Source: Avibacterium endocarditidis (GTDB lineage: Bacteria; Pseudomonadota; Gammaproteobacteria; Enterobacterales; Pasteurellaceae). Taken from it: a DNA stretch of 37,459 nt. Numbering within the stretch: position 1 is the stretch's first letter; every line of letters begins with the position of its first letter. The position numbers and the translations under genes were made by a program. Shown here in pieces: positions 10,116 through 21,507 of the stretch. A model generated the notes under the pieces. The model worked only from the letters and a program-made list of their open reading frames with translations, was not told the DNA's origin and did not search any database. The stretch is from positions 1-37,459 of the forward strand of contig NZ_PQVI01000085.1 in NCBI RefSeq assembly GCF_002921145.1, in the 5' to 3' direction.

Positions 10116-10865
10116 TCAAAAAGCAAGGTGAATTTCTTGCTCTTTACAATAGTTTTGTAAACCTTCATTTGGGGCTTGATCAGTAAATAAAATATCCAGT
10201 TGAGAAAGCTCACCGAGTTTGATTAAATTTTTCCGCTCAAATTTAGAGCTATCAAGCAGTAAAAATTTCTGCCCAGAGGCGTCAATCATTTTGCGTTTAA
10301 TGGACGCGTTCAGCTCGTTGGATTCCCAAATGCCACCATTGCTATCAATGCCAGTACAAGAAAACACACAAAGATCAATATGCAAGCGGAGCAATAATTG
10401 CTCAGAGAGCGGCCCATAAAAGGCAGCATATTTGGCGGAATAGACCCCGCCGGTGGCAATGGTTTTTATGTTGGGTTTATTGGCTAATGCATTGATATTG
10501 TTCATAGAATTGGTTACCACGGTGCAAGGAATATCGGGAATAAGCTGAGCAAAATGCCAGCTACTGGAACTGGCATCAAGCCCGATCACCGCCCCTTCAA
10601 ACACATATTCTACCGCTTGTTGTGCGATGTATTTTTTCGCTTCAGAATTTAACCGTTGTCTTGCTTGAAAGGAACGCCCAATGTCTTTAGACTGGCAACT
10701 CATCGCCCCGCCGTGAACGCGATGCAATAAGCCTTTTTGATTTAACGCTCGCAGATCACGGCGAATGGTTTCGACCGATACACCAAATTGCTCGGCGAGG
10801 GCATTGACATTCACTTTTCCAGTCGCGTTCACTAGCTGTAAAATTTGCGATGTTCTACTTGGCAT
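10116..10865 (-). CDS. fucR: DeoR-family transcriptional regulator of the fuc operon
   Basis: A 249-aa DeoR-type regulator. Residues about 1-57 form the helix-turn-helix with the family signature VETIRRDLRALNQKGLLHRVHGGA. The rest is the sugar-phosphate sensor domain (DeoRC), with GLDASSSSWHFAQ, VVTNSMNN and the TGIDSNGGIW loop. By analogy with H. influenzae and E. coli FucR it should respond to a fucose-pathway phosphate (fuculose-1-phosphate in E. coli). Strong ribosome site GGAGGA precedes the ATG. The gene lies immediately upstream of fucI on the same strand and 43 bases after deoC, so it may be co-transcribed with deoC. An uptake core overlaps its stop codon. Confidence 0.92.
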   Translation of the reverse strand: MPSRTSQILQLVNATGKVNVNALAEQFGVSVETIRRDLRALNQKGLLHRVHGGAMSCQSKDIGRSFQARQRLNSEAKKYIAQQAVEYVFEGAVIGLDASSSSWHFAQLIPDIPCTVVTNSMNNINALANKPNIKTIATGGVYSAKYAAFYGPLSEQLLLRLHIDLCVFSCTGIDSNGGIWESNELNASIKRKMIDASGQKFLLLDSSKFERKNLIKLGELSQLDILFTDQAPNEGLQNYCKEQEIHLAF

Positions 10866-10908
10866 TTTTCCTCCAAACGGTCAAAGCAGGCATTAAACCC
10901 ACAAAAAT

Positions 10909-11598
10909 TTAATAGCCACTTCCTTGCACTTTCTCCCCCTGTACAATCGCAACTCCCGCACTTACGCCTAATCGGGTTGCTCCTGCTTCAAGCATTGCCA
11001 GAGCGGTGACAGTGTCGCGAATGCCGCCAGAGGCTTTTACCTCCACCGCATCGCCAACGGTTTGTTTCATCAAGGCGACATCTTCAACGGTTGCCCCGCC
11101 TTTGTTAAACCCAGTGGAGGTTTTGACAAAGGCAACGCCCAGTTTTTTACAGATTTCACAGGCTTTCACGATCTCTTCTTTGCTGAGCAGGCAGGTTTCT
11201 AAAATCACTTTTAAGGTTTTGCCTTGACAGGCGGTAAGCACTTCGGCGATGTCTTGCTCTACGGCTTGCCATTGTTGTGCTTTCATAAGTCCTAGGTTAA
11301 TCACCATATCAATTTCATCAGCCCCTTGCTTAATGGCTTCTGAGGCTTCAAAGGCTTTCACTTGGCTTAAATTTGCCCCTAAGGGAAAGCCAACAACGGT
11401 GCAAATTTTCACCGCACTTTTCTCTTTGCCATTTTGCGTGAGTGCCTGCTTAGCCAGTGGAATATAGGCGGAGTTTATGCACACGGAACAAAATTGGTGT
11501 TCAAGCGCTTCTTGGCATAAGTTAAGAATATCTTGTGGGGTTTTATCTGCGCCAAGGGCGGTGTGGTCAATGTATTTGGCAATATCTTGTGGTTGCAT
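10909..11598 (-). CDS. deoC: Deoxyribose-phosphate aldolase
   Basis: Class I aldolase cleaving 2-deoxyribose-5-phosphate to acetaldehyde and glyceraldehyde-3-phosphate, in deoxynucleoside catabolism. In the 229-aa product the Schiff-base lysine is K159 in FVKTSTGF; K188 in VKASGGIRD and D97 in DEIDMVINLG are the other expected catalytic residues. The start MQPQDIAKYIDHTALGADKT is typical. RBS AAGGAC precedes the ATG. It sits 43 bases upstream of fucR with no obvious terminator between, and divergently from hldD. No other deo gene is in the window, so its link to fucose metabolism is only positional. Confidence 0.95.
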   Translation of the reverse strand: MQPQDIAKYIDHTALGADKTPQDILNLCQEALEHQFCSVCINSAYIPLAKQALTQNGKEKSAVKICTVVGFPLGANLSQVKAFEASEAIKQGADEIDMVINLGLMKAQQWQAVEQDIAEVLTACQGKTLKVILETCLLSKEEIVKACEICKKLGVAFVKTSTGFNKGGATVEDVALMKQTVGDAVEVKASGGIRDTVTALAMLEAGATRLGVSAGVAIVQGEKVQGSGY

Positions 11599-11734
11599 TG
11601 TGTGTCCTTAATCTTGTCTGGATTTGTGCTATATCATAACCTAAAAGCGGTGGTGAGCGCGAAATTTCTTTAGCCCTTATGCGCAAAATCCTTTAGAATA
11701 AACGGCAATATTGAAATCAAATGAGGATTGAAAA

Positions 11735-12658
11735 ATGATTATTGTAACTGGCGGCGCAGGCTTTATTGGCAGTAACATCGTAAAAGCGTTAAACGAGATT
11801 GGACGCACAGATATTTTAGTGGTGGACGATTTAAAAGACGGCACAAAATTCGTCAATTTAGTGGATTTGGATATTGCGGATTATTGCGATAAAGACGACT
11901 TCATTGCGTCCATTATGGCAGGCGATGATTTAGGCGAGATTGATGTGATCTTCCACGAGGGGGCGTGTTCTGCCACCACCGAATGGGACGGCAAATTTGT
12001 GATGGAAAACAATTATGAATATTCCAAAGAGCTATTACATTATTGTTTAGATCGCCAAATTCCGTTCTATTATGCGTCCAGCGCTGCCACCTATGGCGAC
12101 AGCGACACCTTTGTCGAAGCGCGTGAATTTGAAAAACCTTTAAATGTATATGGTTATTCCAAATTTTTATTTGATGAATATGTGCGTAAAATCCTGCCAG
12201 AAGCCCAATCACCTGTGTGCGGCTTTAAATATTTCAACGTTTATGGCCCAAGAGAACAACACAAAGGCAGTATGGCCAGTGTGGCTTTCCACCTTGATAA
12301 CCAAATTTTGAAAGGGGAAAATCCAAAATTGTTCGCCGGCAGCGAACATTTCTTGCGTGATTTTGTCTATGTTGGCGATGTGGCAGCAGTAAATATTTGG
12401 TGCTGGCAACACGGCATTTCGGGCATTTACAACTGCGGAACGGGCAAAGCGGAAAGTTTCGAGGCCGTAGCGCAAGCGGTATTGAAATTCCACGGCAAAG
12501 GGCAAATTGAAACCATTCCATTCCCAGAGCATTTAAAAAGCCGTTACCAAGAATACACCCAAGCGGATCTCACCAAACTGCGCGCCACAGGTTATGACAA
12601 ACCATTCAAAAGCGTTGCCGAAGGTGTCAGCGAATATATGGCGTGGTTGAATAAATAA
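11735..12658 (+). CDS. hldD: ADP-L-glycero-D-manno-heptose 6-epimerase
   Basis: Short-chain dehydrogenase-like epimerase making ADP-L-glycero-D-manno-heptose, the donor for the heptosyltransferases OpsX, WaaF and WaaC in this window. The 307-aa product has the NADP-binding GGAGFIGSN at residues 6-14, [10 protein letters not shown], and the catalytic Y139-x-x-x-K143 (YGYSK). [11 protein letters not shown] and [12 protein letters not shown] are family strings. Length matches E. coli HldD (310). RBS GAGG lies just upstream. A possible -10 TAGAAT occurs at about 11693, shared with the divergent deoC gap of 136 bases. It is followed 209 bases later by waaF. Confidence 0.97.
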   Translation: MIIVTGGAGFIGSNIVKALNEIGRTDILVVDDLKDGTKFVNLVDLDIADYCDKDDFIASIMAGDDLGEIDVIFHEGACSATTEWDGKFVMENNYEYSKELLHYCLDRQIPFYYASSAATYGDSDTFVEAREFEKPLNVYGYSKFLFDEYVRKILPEAQSPVCGFKYFNVYGPREQHKGSMASVAFHLDNQILKGENPKLFAGSEHFLRDFVYVGDVAAVNIWCWQHGISGIYNCGTGKAESFEAVAQAVLKFHGKGQIETIPFPEHLKSRYQEYTQADLTKLRATGYDKPFKSVAEGVSEYMAWLNK

Positions 12659-12682
12659 CATAACTACGTAATTAAATCAGAT

Positions 12683-12708
12683 GTAAGGGCGAACCTGTAT
12701 GTTCGCCC
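12683..12708 (+). repeat. REP-like palindrome after hldD
   Basis: GTAA followed by an 8-bp perfect palindrome GGGCGAAC (12687-12694) and GTTCGCCC (12701-12708), loop CTGTAT. It is nearly the same as the GTAG-headed element at 16035-16060 in opposite orientation, with one head base changed. Confidence 0.65.
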
Positions 12709-12744
12709 AAAATAAACAGGATTAGTCGTAAAAAATTAGCAGAA

Positions 12745-12792
12745 ATTTCACCGCACTTTTCTTTTTAGCTAAATATAAGTGCGGTGGGAAAT
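12745..12792. terminator. Uptake-sequence dyad between hldD and waaF
   Basis: Exact inverted uptake cores at 12750-12758 (ACCGCACTT) and 12777-12785 (AAGTGCGGT), with the stem lengthened by ATTTC/GAAAT-type bases. The loop is about 18 bases and no clean T run follows, so its terminator strength is uncertain. Confidence 0.5.
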
Positions 12793-12834
12793 TGGCGATT
12801 TTTGAGTGAGCGAACATAGCGTTTCCCCGACAAT

Positions 12835-12843
12835 TGATATAAT
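12835..12843 (+). promoter_or_regulatory. Extended -10 promoter for waaF-waaC
   Basis: TGATATAAT at 12835-12843 is a perfect extended -10 (TGnTATAAT) 24 bases before the waaF ATG. No good -35 is seen, as is common for extended -10 promoters. This suggests waaF-waaC are transcribed separately from hldD. Confidence 0.5.
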
Positions 12844-12867
12844 TCACACATTAATGAGAACCGCAGA

Positions 12868-13923
12868 ATGAACATCTTAATAATTGGCCCATCTTGGGTT
12901 GGCGATATGATGATGTCGCACAGTTTATATCAATGCTTAAAACAGCAATATCCTGATTGCCAAATTGATGTGCTTGCGCCAAATTGGTGTAAACCCTTGT
13001 TGGAAAGAATGCCGGAAGTCAGAGGGGCGCTCACAATGCCCATCGGACACGGCACCTTTGGCTTGAAACAGCGCTATGAAATTGGGAAAAGTTTAAGAAA
13101 TCAATATGATATGGCGATTGTGTTGCCAAACTCACTCAAATCTGCGTTTATTCCTGTGTTTGCCAAAATTGCTCGCCGCCGTGGTTGGAAAGGGGAAAGC
13201 CGTTATTTCTTTTTGAATGATTTACGCGCTAATAAAAATGATTACCCAATGATGGTGCAGCGCTATGTGGCATTGGCTTATGAAAAAAACGCCGTGCCAA
13301 CGGCAGCACAAATGACCTTTCCTTACCCTTATTTACAGGTGAGTAGCCAACAAATCGAGCAAACCAAAAGCCATTTTCACGCACAACTTGCACAGGCAGA
13401 AAATCGCCCTGCGATTGGTTTTTGCCCGGGTGCGGAGTTTGGCCCTGCCAAGCGTTGGCCGCATTATCATTATGCTGTGCTTGCTCAAATGCTGATTGAA
13501 AAAGGTTACAGCATTCGTCTGTTTGGTTCAGCAAAAGATGAACAAGTGGGCGATGAAATTCGTGCCAGTCTGCCAGAAAACTTGCAGCCTTATTGCTTAA
13601 ATTTAGCGGGGCAAACCAGCCTTAATCAAGCGGTAGATTTAATCGCAGATTGCAAAGGCGTGGTTACCAACGATAGCGGATTAATGCACGTTGCGGCGGC
13701 AGTCCAGCGTCCACTTGTGGCGCTTTATGGCCCAACTAGCCCGCAATACACCCCACCATTATCCCATCAAGCGGTGATTATTCGCTTGCAAAAAGGCGGA
13801 TTAGAAAAAATTCGTCAGGGCAAAGACAGCGCCGAAGGCTATCATCAAAGCCTTATCGACATCACGCCTGCAATGGTAATGGAAAAATTAAGCGAAATTT
13901 TACCGCACTTTGATCAGGCATAA
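12868..13923 (+). CDS. waaF: ADP-heptose:LPS heptosyltransferase II
   Basis: GT9 enzyme adding the second heptose to the LPS inner core. The 351-aa product starts MNILIIGPSWVGDMMMSHSLY, the WaaF form of the N-terminal motif, and contains GFCPGAEFGPAKRWP (the WaaF acceptor/donor loop) and VTNDSGLMHVAAAVQRPLVALYGPTSP (ADP-heptose binding). Length agrees with the family (about 346-350). An uptake core falls near the 3' end (13902-13910). The gene is intact; waaC follows after 13 bases, so the two are co-transcribed. Confidence 0.96.
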   Translation: MNILIIGPSWVGDMMMSHSLYQCLKQQYPDCQIDVLAPNWCKPLLERMPEVRGALTMPIGHGTFGLKQRYEIGKSLRNQYDMAIVLPNSLKSAFIPVFAKIARRRGWKGESRYFFLNDLRANKNDYPMMVQRYVALAYEKNAVPTAAQMTFPYPYLQVSSQQIEQTKSHFHAQLAQAENRPAIGFCPGAEFGPAKRWPHYHYAVLAQMLIEKGYSIRLFGSAKDEQVGDEIRASLPENLQPYCLNLAGQTSLNQAVDLIADCKGVVTNDSGLMHVAAAVQRPLVALYGPTSPQYTPPLSHQAVIIRLQKGGLEKIRQGKDSAEGYHQSLIDITPAMVMEKLSEILPHFDQA

Positions 13924-13936
13924 ATAAGGCAGAAAG

Positions 13937-15905
<1,969 letters not shown>

Positions 15906-15925
15906 TGTAATGGCGTATTATCTCG

Positions 15926-15950
15926 TGGGGGGCGGACCGATGTGTCCGCC
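15926..15950 (+). repeat. REP-like palindrome, third unit in the anmK-murQ gap
   Basis: GGCGGAC (15931-15937) and GTCCGCC (15944-15950) around loop CGATGT, preceded by a G run (GTGGGG). Sequence type is close to the GGGCGAAC units. The GTAG head is degenerate. Confidence 0.6.
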
Positions 15951-16034
15951 TATTTAAAATCGCGATTTATTCTATTAAAATAAAAGTGCGGTGAAATTTT
16001 GCCAGTTTTTCCTACGATTAATTCTGTCCATTTC

Positions 16035-16060
16035 GGGCGAACACATAGGTTCGCCCCTAC
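16035..16060 (-). repeat. GTAG-headed REP palindrome, fourth unit in the anmK-murQ gap
   Basis: GGGCGAAC (16035-16042), loop ACATAG, GTTCGCCC (16049-16056), then CTAC (16057-16060), so on the minus strand GTAG heads the palindrome. Same family as the copy at 12683-12708. With the two units above and the core at 15984-15992 it fills the 321-base gap between anmK and murQ, where I see no gene. Confidence 0.7.
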
Positions 16061-16123
16061 GAAAATTATTCTTTATAAAATAATGTGTTACAGTTACTTC
16101 TAGGTTCTAGCCCTATTTATTAT

Positions 16124-17245
16124 TTAACAATCCTTAGGATAAATCACCCCTAAACTCACCGCTTTTGTTGCGCCGGTAACGCTCGGTTCGTTGGAGGGTA
16201 AATTTTCCATTCGACGGTAAGCTAGCCACGCAAAGGCAGCGGCTTCTAAATAATCTGCGTCTAAGCCATAATCTGTGGTGGTGGCGATTTGCCAATGGGG
16301 TAATAAATGTTGCAAGTGAGCCATAATAACAGGGTTTTTCGCGCCGCCGCCGCAGACTAATAATAAACAAGGAAGCGTGTTGTGTTGGCTTAAATGTTGC
16401 AGATCTTGCGCGCTGCATTGTGCGGTAAATTCCGCCAGCGTTGCTTGCACATCTTGGGGGAGAAGTGCGGTGTGTTTTTGCAGAATTTTTTCTAGCCAAG
16501 CCAAGTTGAATAACTCTCGCCCCGTGCTTTTCGGCGCAGGCAAGGAAAAATAAGGATCTGCCAACAAATCTTGCAATAATGCAGGATTGCTTTGCCCAGA
16601 CGCTGCCCATTCGCCATTTTTATCATAGCTTTTCCCCTGATGTTTGGCGATCCAACTATCTAGCAACGCATTGCCCACTCCTGTGTCGTAACCTAGCACA
16701 GGTTGGTTTGGGAGCAGCACAGAAATATTGCTAATCCCACCAATATTCAGCACCACGGTGTTTCGCGTAGGATCAGCAAACACATTGTGGTGGAAAGCAG
16801 GCACGAGTGGTGCGCCCTGTCCGCCATAAGCCATATCTTTACGGCGAAAATCAGCCACGGTAGTAATGCCTGTACGAGCAGCGATAATATTGGCATCGCC
16901 TAATTGCCAAGTGAAAGGGAATTGCCCTTGCGGTGCGTGCCAAATGGTTTGTCCGTGGCAGCCTACCGCCTGAATTTGTTCTGCGCGAAGAGAATGTTTC
17001 GCCAAAAATCGGTTGATACTTTCTGCATAAAGTACGCCAAGTTGATGATCCAGCTCACCAATTTGCTGTAACGTGCCTTGCCCTTGCTGGCAAAGTGCGG
17101 TGAGATTTTGACGCAAATTTTGTGGCATTGGCACAAAATCTGTGGCGACCACTTGCGCAGGCTGAGTGGAAAAATCCATTAGCGCGAGATCCACGCCGTC
17201 AAGGCTCGTGCCAGACATCACGCCAAGGTAATAATGGGGTTGCAT
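16124..17245 (-). CDS. anmK: Anhydro-N-acetylmuramic acid kinase
   Basis: Kinase/hydrolase converting 1,6-anhydro-MurNAc and ATP to MurNAc-6-phosphate, the step before MurQ. Seen: [18 protein letters not shown] (ATP-binding), [56 protein letters not shown] and [10 protein letters not shown], all family strings in order. The open frame extends to ATG 17257, but the third Met (17245; [12 protein letters not shown]) has a GGAA ribosome site that the upstream ATGs lack and starts like known AnmK proteins, giving 373 aa. The gene is intact and divergent from glmU. Confidence 0.94.
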   Translation of the reverse strand: MQPHYYLGVMSGTSLDGVDLALMDFSTQPAQVVATDFVPMPQNLRQNLTALCQQGQGTLQQIGELDHQLGVLYAESINRFLAKHSLRAEQIQAVGCHGQTIWHAPQGQFPFTWQLGDANIIAARTGITTVADFRRKDMAYGGQGAPLVPAFHHNVFADPTRNTVVLNIGGISNISVLLPNQPVLGYDTGVGNALLDSWIAKHQGKSYDKNGEWAASGQSNPALLQDLLADPYFSLPAPKSTGRELFNLAWLEKILQKHTALLPQDVQATLAEFTAQCSAQDLQHLSQHNTLPCLLLVCGGGAKNPVIMAHLQHLLPHWQIATTTDYGLDADYLEAAAFAWLAYRRMENLPSNEPSVTGATKAVSLGVIYPKDC

Positions 17246-17333
17246 AAACATTTCCATAGAAAATTTGAATTGGCGATATTCTATTATAAAATAGGACAGA
17301 TTTTTATCTTAAACCGACAGAACAAGGATTTTT

Positions 17334-18704
17334 ATGAAAAATTTAAGCGTAGTGATTTTGGCCGCGGGCAAAGGCACAAGAATGTATTCCGACTTGCCAA
17401 AAGTGTTGCATAAAGTTGCAGGCAAGCCAATGGTTAAGCACGTTATTGATACAGCCAAACAGCTCAATGCCGATAATATTCATTTAATTTATGGCCACGG
17501 CGCAGAATTATTACAACAACACCTTGCCGATGAAAATGTAAACTGGGTGCTACAACCTGTGCAACTTGGTACAGGACACGCAATGCAACAGGCTGCGCCA
17601 TTTTTCGCAGACGATGAAAATATCGTAATGCTGTATGGCGATGCACCGCTTATCACCGCGCAAACCTTGCAAAAACTGATTGATGCTAAACCAGAAAACG
17701 GTATTGCCTTATTAACTGCGCATTTGGACGATCCGACAGGCTACGGGCGGATTATTCGTCAAGATGGTAATGTGGTTGCCATTGTCGAGCAAAAAGATGC
17801 GACGCCAGAACAATTAGCCATTCAAGAAGTGAATACCGGCGTAATGGTTTCCAGTGGCGCGAGTTTCAGAAAATGGCTAGCAAAATTGGATAATAATAAT
17901 GCGCAAGGCGAATATTATATGACCGATGTGATTAAATTCGCCAACCAAGACGGCTGCAAAGTGGCTGCTGTGCAAGCGCAAGATTTAATGGAGGTTGAAG
18001 GCGCAAATAACCGCTTACAACTGGCTGAGCTTGAGCGTTATTATCAACGTAAACAAGCGGAAAAATTATTGCTAGCGGGCGTAAGTTTGCGTGATCCAAA
18101 CCGTTTTGATTTGCGTGGTGAAATCACCCACGGTAAAGATGTGGAAATTGACGTGAATGTAATTATCGAAGGCGCCGTCAAATTGGGTAATCGCGTCAAA
18201 ATTGGCGCAGGTTGCGTGATCAAAAACTGCGTGATTGGCGATGATGTAGAAATCAAACCTTATTCTGTATTTGAAGATGCTGTGATTGGCGAAGAGGCGA
18301 AAATTGGGCCTTTTGCCCGCCTTCGCCCCGGTACAGAGCTTGCCGCACAAACCCATATCGGCAACTTTGTCGAAGTGAAAAAATCACAAATTGGCAAAGG
18401 CTCGAAAGTGAACCACCTAAGCTATGTGGGCGATAGCGAAATTGGCGCGAATTGTAATATTGGCGCAGGTACCATCACTTGTAACTATGACGGCGTAAAC
18501 AAATTCAAAACCGTGATTGGTGATGATGTGTTCGTGGGTTCAGACAGCCAACTGGTTGCCCCAGTAACCATCGCCAAAGGCGCAACCATCGGCGCTGGCA
18601 CAACCGTTACCAAAGATATTGCAGAAAACGAACTGGTGATCTCACGCGTCCCACAACGCAATATCCAAGGTTGGAAACGCCCAGAAAAACTCGAGAAAAA
18701 ATAA
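17334..18704 (+). CDS. glmU: Bifunctional UDP-GlcNAc pyrophosphorylase / GlcN-1-P acetyltransferase
   Basis: Makes UDP-GlcNAc from glucosamine-1-phosphate for peptidoglycan and lipid A. The 456-aa product has the N-terminal uridyltransferase domain ([18 protein letters not shown] at residues 8-25; [19 protein letters not shown]) to about residue 228, then a left-handed beta-helix acetyltransferase domain of hexapeptide repeats (for example [39 protein letters not shown]). Length equals H. influenzae GlmU. RBS AAGGA lies before the ATG. It ends at a strong terminator at 18836-18877. Confidence 0.97.
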   Translation: MKNLSVVILAAGKGTRMYSDLPKVLHKVAGKPMVKHVIDTAKQLNADNIHLIYGHGAELLQQHLADENVNWVLQPVQLGTGHAMQQAAPFFADDENIVMLYGDAPLITAQTLQKLIDAKPENGIALLTAHLDDPTGYGRIIRQDGNVVAIVEQKDATPEQLAIQEVNTGVMVSSGASFRKWLAKLDNNNAQGEYYMTDVIKFANQDGCKVAAVQAQDLMEVEGANNRLQLAELERYYQRKQAEKLLLAGVSLRDPNRFDLRGEITHGKDVEIDVNVIIEGAVKLGNRVKIGAGCVIKNCVIGDDVEIKPYSVFEDAVIGEEAKIGPFARLRPGTELAAQTHIGNFVEVKKSQIGKGSKVNHLSYVGDSEIGANCNIGAGTITCNYDGVNKFKTVIGDDVFVGSDSQLVAPVTIAKGATIGAGTTVTKDIAENELVISRVPQRNIQGWKRPEKLEKK

Positions 18705-18835
18705 CGTGGTTACTCTCATTGCTGGTTATGATGATTTTTTAGTCAAAAGTGAAAATGAATGGAACATCTTGCCAATCTTTTTGACTAAGTAGCGATGCCG
18801 TTATGCAATGCGCATCAATAATAAGCAATGATGCC

Positions 18836-18877
18836 CTGCGATAAAGTGCGGTGCATTTTATCGCAGTTTTTATTTTT
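18836..18877 (+). terminator. Intrinsic terminator after glmU, with an uptake core in the hairpin
   Basis: A 10-bp perfect stem, CTGCGATAAA (18836-18845) and TTTATCGCAG (18857-18866), 11-base loop, then TTTTTATTTTT. The exact uptake core at 18844-18852 begins in the stem and fills most of the loop. The T tract ends only about 20 bases before the mscS ATG. Confidence 0.88.
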
Positions 18878-18897
18878 AATGATCGAAAGGAAAGTTT

Positions 18898-19809
18898 ATG
18901 ACAACTGAAAATGCTCAAGCCGCTGAAAATACAGTGGATATTCAAGCGCAAACTTCAGCGTTGATTGAAAAGGTTCATTCAATGGATATGAACACGCTCT
19001 TGAATGATTATGTGATCCCTTATGGCACAAAAATTCTGCTTGCGATTGCCATTTATATAATCGGTAAAAGTATCGCACGCTTGCTTAGCCGCTTGCTTGG
19101 CAAAGCCGTGTTACATTCTACCAAAGACGAAATGCTGCACAGTTTTGTGTCGTCAATTAGCTATTTCTTATTCCTATTAATGGTGATTATCGCCGCACTT
19201 TCACAGCTTGGCATTAACACCACATCACTTGTCGCATTAATTGGGGCAGCGGGTCTAGCGATTGGTTTAGCCTTACAAAACTCGCTGCAAAACTTTGCCG
19301 CAGGTGTGATGATTTTAATCTTCAAACCTTTCCGCAAAGGCGATTTAATTGAAACAGGTGGCGTGTTAGGTGCTGTGGAACAAATCGGTTTATTAGTGCT
19401 TGAACTGCGTACTGCGGACAACAAAACAGTACTTATTCCTAATGGCAAAGTGTTTGGCGACAGCATTACCAACTATTCCAGCAACGCCACACGCCGCATC
19501 GACTTTATTTTCGATATTGCCTACAAATCTAACATTGAACAAGCGAAAGCTATTGTGGCAAACATCTTGGCGCAAGACCCACGCGTGTTGAAAGACCCAG
19601 AACCCACCATTGCAGTGGGCGCACTCGCCGCAAACAGCGTACAACTCGTGGTTCGCCCTTGGGTAAACACCGCGGATTACTGGGCAGTGCATTTTGATGT
19701 TACGGAAAAAGTCAAACTCGCCTTTGACCAAGCTGGCATCGAAATCCCATTCCCACAAATGAATATTCATTTACCTGAAAACACGGAATTGAAAGTGGGG
19801 CAGAAGTAA
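18898..19809 (+). CDS. mscS: Small-conductance mechanosensitive channel, MscS family
   Basis: Homoheptameric inner-membrane channel that releases solutes on hypo-osmotic shock. The 303-aa product has an N-terminal tail of about 35 polar residues, three membrane spans (around KILLAIAIYIIGK, SYFLFLLMVIIAAL and the pore helix GAAGLAIGLALQNSLQNF, rich in Gly and Ala), then the beta domain FKPFRKGDLIETGG and the alpha/beta domain ending in FPQMNIHLP. It is about 15 residues longer than E. coli MscS, mostly at the N-terminus. RBS AAGGAAAG precedes the ATG. The coding region follows directly after the glmU terminator, so it needs its own promoter or read-through. Confidence 0.93.
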   Translation: MTTENAQAAENTVDIQAQTSALIEKVHSMDMNTLLNDYVIPYGTKILLAIAIYIIGKSIARLLSRLLGKAVLHSTKDEMLHSFVSSISYFLFLLMVIIAALSQLGINTTSLVALIGAAGLAIGLALQNSLQNFAAGVMILIFKPFRKGDLIETGGVLGAVEQIGLLVLELRTADNKTVLIPNGKVFGDSITNYSSNATRRIDFIFDIAYKSNIEQAKAIVANILAQDPRVLKDPEPTIAVGALAANSVQLVVRPWVNTADYWAVHFDVTEKVKLAFDQAGIEIPFPQMNIHLPENTELKVGQK

Positions 19810-19830
19810 TTTTTTAGTCAGCAAAAAAGC

Positions 19831-19873
19831 AAAGTGCGGTGAAAAAATCACAAATTTTTCACCGCACTTTTGT
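19831..19873. terminator. Uptake-sequence terminator between mscS and ppx/gppA
   Basis: A 16-bp perfect inverted repeat with arms 19831-19846 and 19855-19870, made of exact uptake cores at 19832-19840 and 19861-19869 extended by GAAAAA/TTTTTC. It lies between convergent genes and can serve both strands. Confidence 0.85.
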
Positions 19874-19951
19874 TTAGAAACGTTTTCAGCATTATATTAA
19901 CGTGGCGTTTTAGTTAGAGAGTTTGGGGCTTCACAACATTTCAGTTCTTTA

Positions 19952-21498
19952 TTAATCAAAATTCAAACCTAAATCTAATTCCTTCAACCATTTGCTTTCG
20001 TTGATAAGATCACTTTTCACTAACGGGTTTTCTTGCAGATAACTTGGCTCAAATTGGATTGTCCATTGCGCTAAAGTGCGGTCGATTTTTAGTGAAATTT
20101 TTTCACTCCATACGCTGGCTTGACGTGATTTATTCAGCAAAATGGCTAAGCGCAGCAAACGCACAAGGGCGAGAATATCTTGCTCGGCATAACGAGAAAA
20201 TTTTGCAAAATCAGCCTGTTTAATATTGTTGATTTGGTAACGTACCAAGGTGGTGAGCAGGCGTTGTTGCTCTTTATCAAAGCCTGGTAGCTCCATATTT
20301 TGCAGAATGTAGGCGGAATGCTTTTGCAAGCCTTTATGATTGATTACAATGCCCACTTCGTGCAGCCGTGCCGCCCAAAGGAGAATGTCCACCATTTCAT
20401 CTTGTAGTTGGCTGTTTTGCCAAGCGCCGTATTGTGCGGCAAGGCGTTGAGTGCTTTGATGGACTCGCTCAGATTGCGCCATATCAAGGTTAAATTGTTC
20501 GGCAAGGGCAAGAGCGGTACGTTGGCGGATATTGCTCACTTGGAAGTTTTTTCTAGGCTGTACATCACGCCTTCACGCAATGCGCCGTCTGAATAACGCA
20601 TTTGTTCAATGCCGAACACTTCAAATACCGCGCTGAGAATAGCCAGCCCCGGCACGAAAACATCGGCGCGATCTTCGTTTAAGCCGTCCAAATGCAGATC
20701 GTCAAAATGGCTGACTTGTAGCACTTTTTCACTGAGTTGCGCTAAACGGGCTGCGGTGATAATGCCATTAGTATCAAGATTTGCCGCAATCACCTGATAG
20801 ACGGTTTTGATCGTGCCTGATGAACCCAGCACCGATTGCCAGCCTAATTTACGGTATTCAAAGGCTAAATCTTCAATTTTATTCACCGCACTTTGTTTGG
20901 CACGCTGAAAATTTTCGGCAGAAATTTCACCTTGCGGGAAGAATTTTTTGGCAAAGCTCACGCAGCCCATATGACGGCTTTCTGCAATGAGCGGATGAAA
21001 ATCATCACCGATGATCATTTCTGTCGAGCCACCGCCAATGTCCACCACAAATTTTCGTCCTGTTTCAGGCTGAGTGTGAGAAACCCCAGCGTAAATGGTT
21101 TTGGCTTCCATTTGCCCGCTGATAATGTTAATTGGGTAAGGGAAAACCTGTTCCGCTTGGCGTAAAAATGCTTCATTGTTTACCGCGGTTCGTAGGGTAA
21201 ATGTTCCTACCACATTGACATTTTCGGCAGGAAATCCTTGCAGCCGTTCTGCAAAAAGCGCTAAACAATTTACTCCGCGCGCAATGGCTTCTTGGCTTAG
21301 CTGGTTGTTCTCATCTAAGCCTTCAGCCAGTTGCACTTTCTGTTTTAGGCGTGAAAGCACTTGGATTGAGCCATTGATAATGCGGGCGATGATCATATGA
21401 AAGCTGTTTGAACCCAAATCAATAGCGGCGATTTCACGCGCTTCACCACGCTGATGTAAATAATCAGAGGCTTTGGCTAGAAGGTTTTCGTTATTCAT
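19952..21498 (-). CDS. Exopolyphosphatase / guanosine pentaphosphate phosphatase, frameshifted as read
   Basis: Ppx/GppA family: removes phosphate from polyphosphate and/or pppGpp. Seen: AAIDLGSNSFHMIIA (phosphate-1 loop) at residues 24-38, ISGQMEAKTIYAGV, VVDIGGGSTEMIIG, SSGTIKTVYQ; the C-terminal HD-like part has LLWAARLHEVGIVINHKGLQKHSAYIL. These halves are in two frames meeting at a six-A run (plus-strand T at 20547-20552). One more A gives MYSLEKNFQVSNIRQRTA and a 515-aa protein, closer to Ppx (513) than GppA (494) in length. The start GTG of the second open frame overlapping the first stop could suggest two genes, but the family is a single chain. It starts nine bases after tamB. Confidence 0.88.
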
Positions 21499-21507
21499 AA
21501 AATTGCC

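Noticed and set aside
12209..12532. Antisense open frames opposite hldD and other genes
   Set aside because: They lack ribosome sites and known motifs, and lie wholly within conserved genes on the other strand.
16134..16610. Alternative 158-aa frame within anmK
   Set aside because: Arg/His/Ser-rich shadow of the intact anmK frame, with no recognisable domain.
20536..20552. Programmed frameshift or a genuine two-gene split of ppx/gppA with overlapping GTG/TGA
   Set aside because: No slippery heptamer with downstream structure is evident, the family is one chain, and one base in a six-A run restores it, as in eleven other genes.
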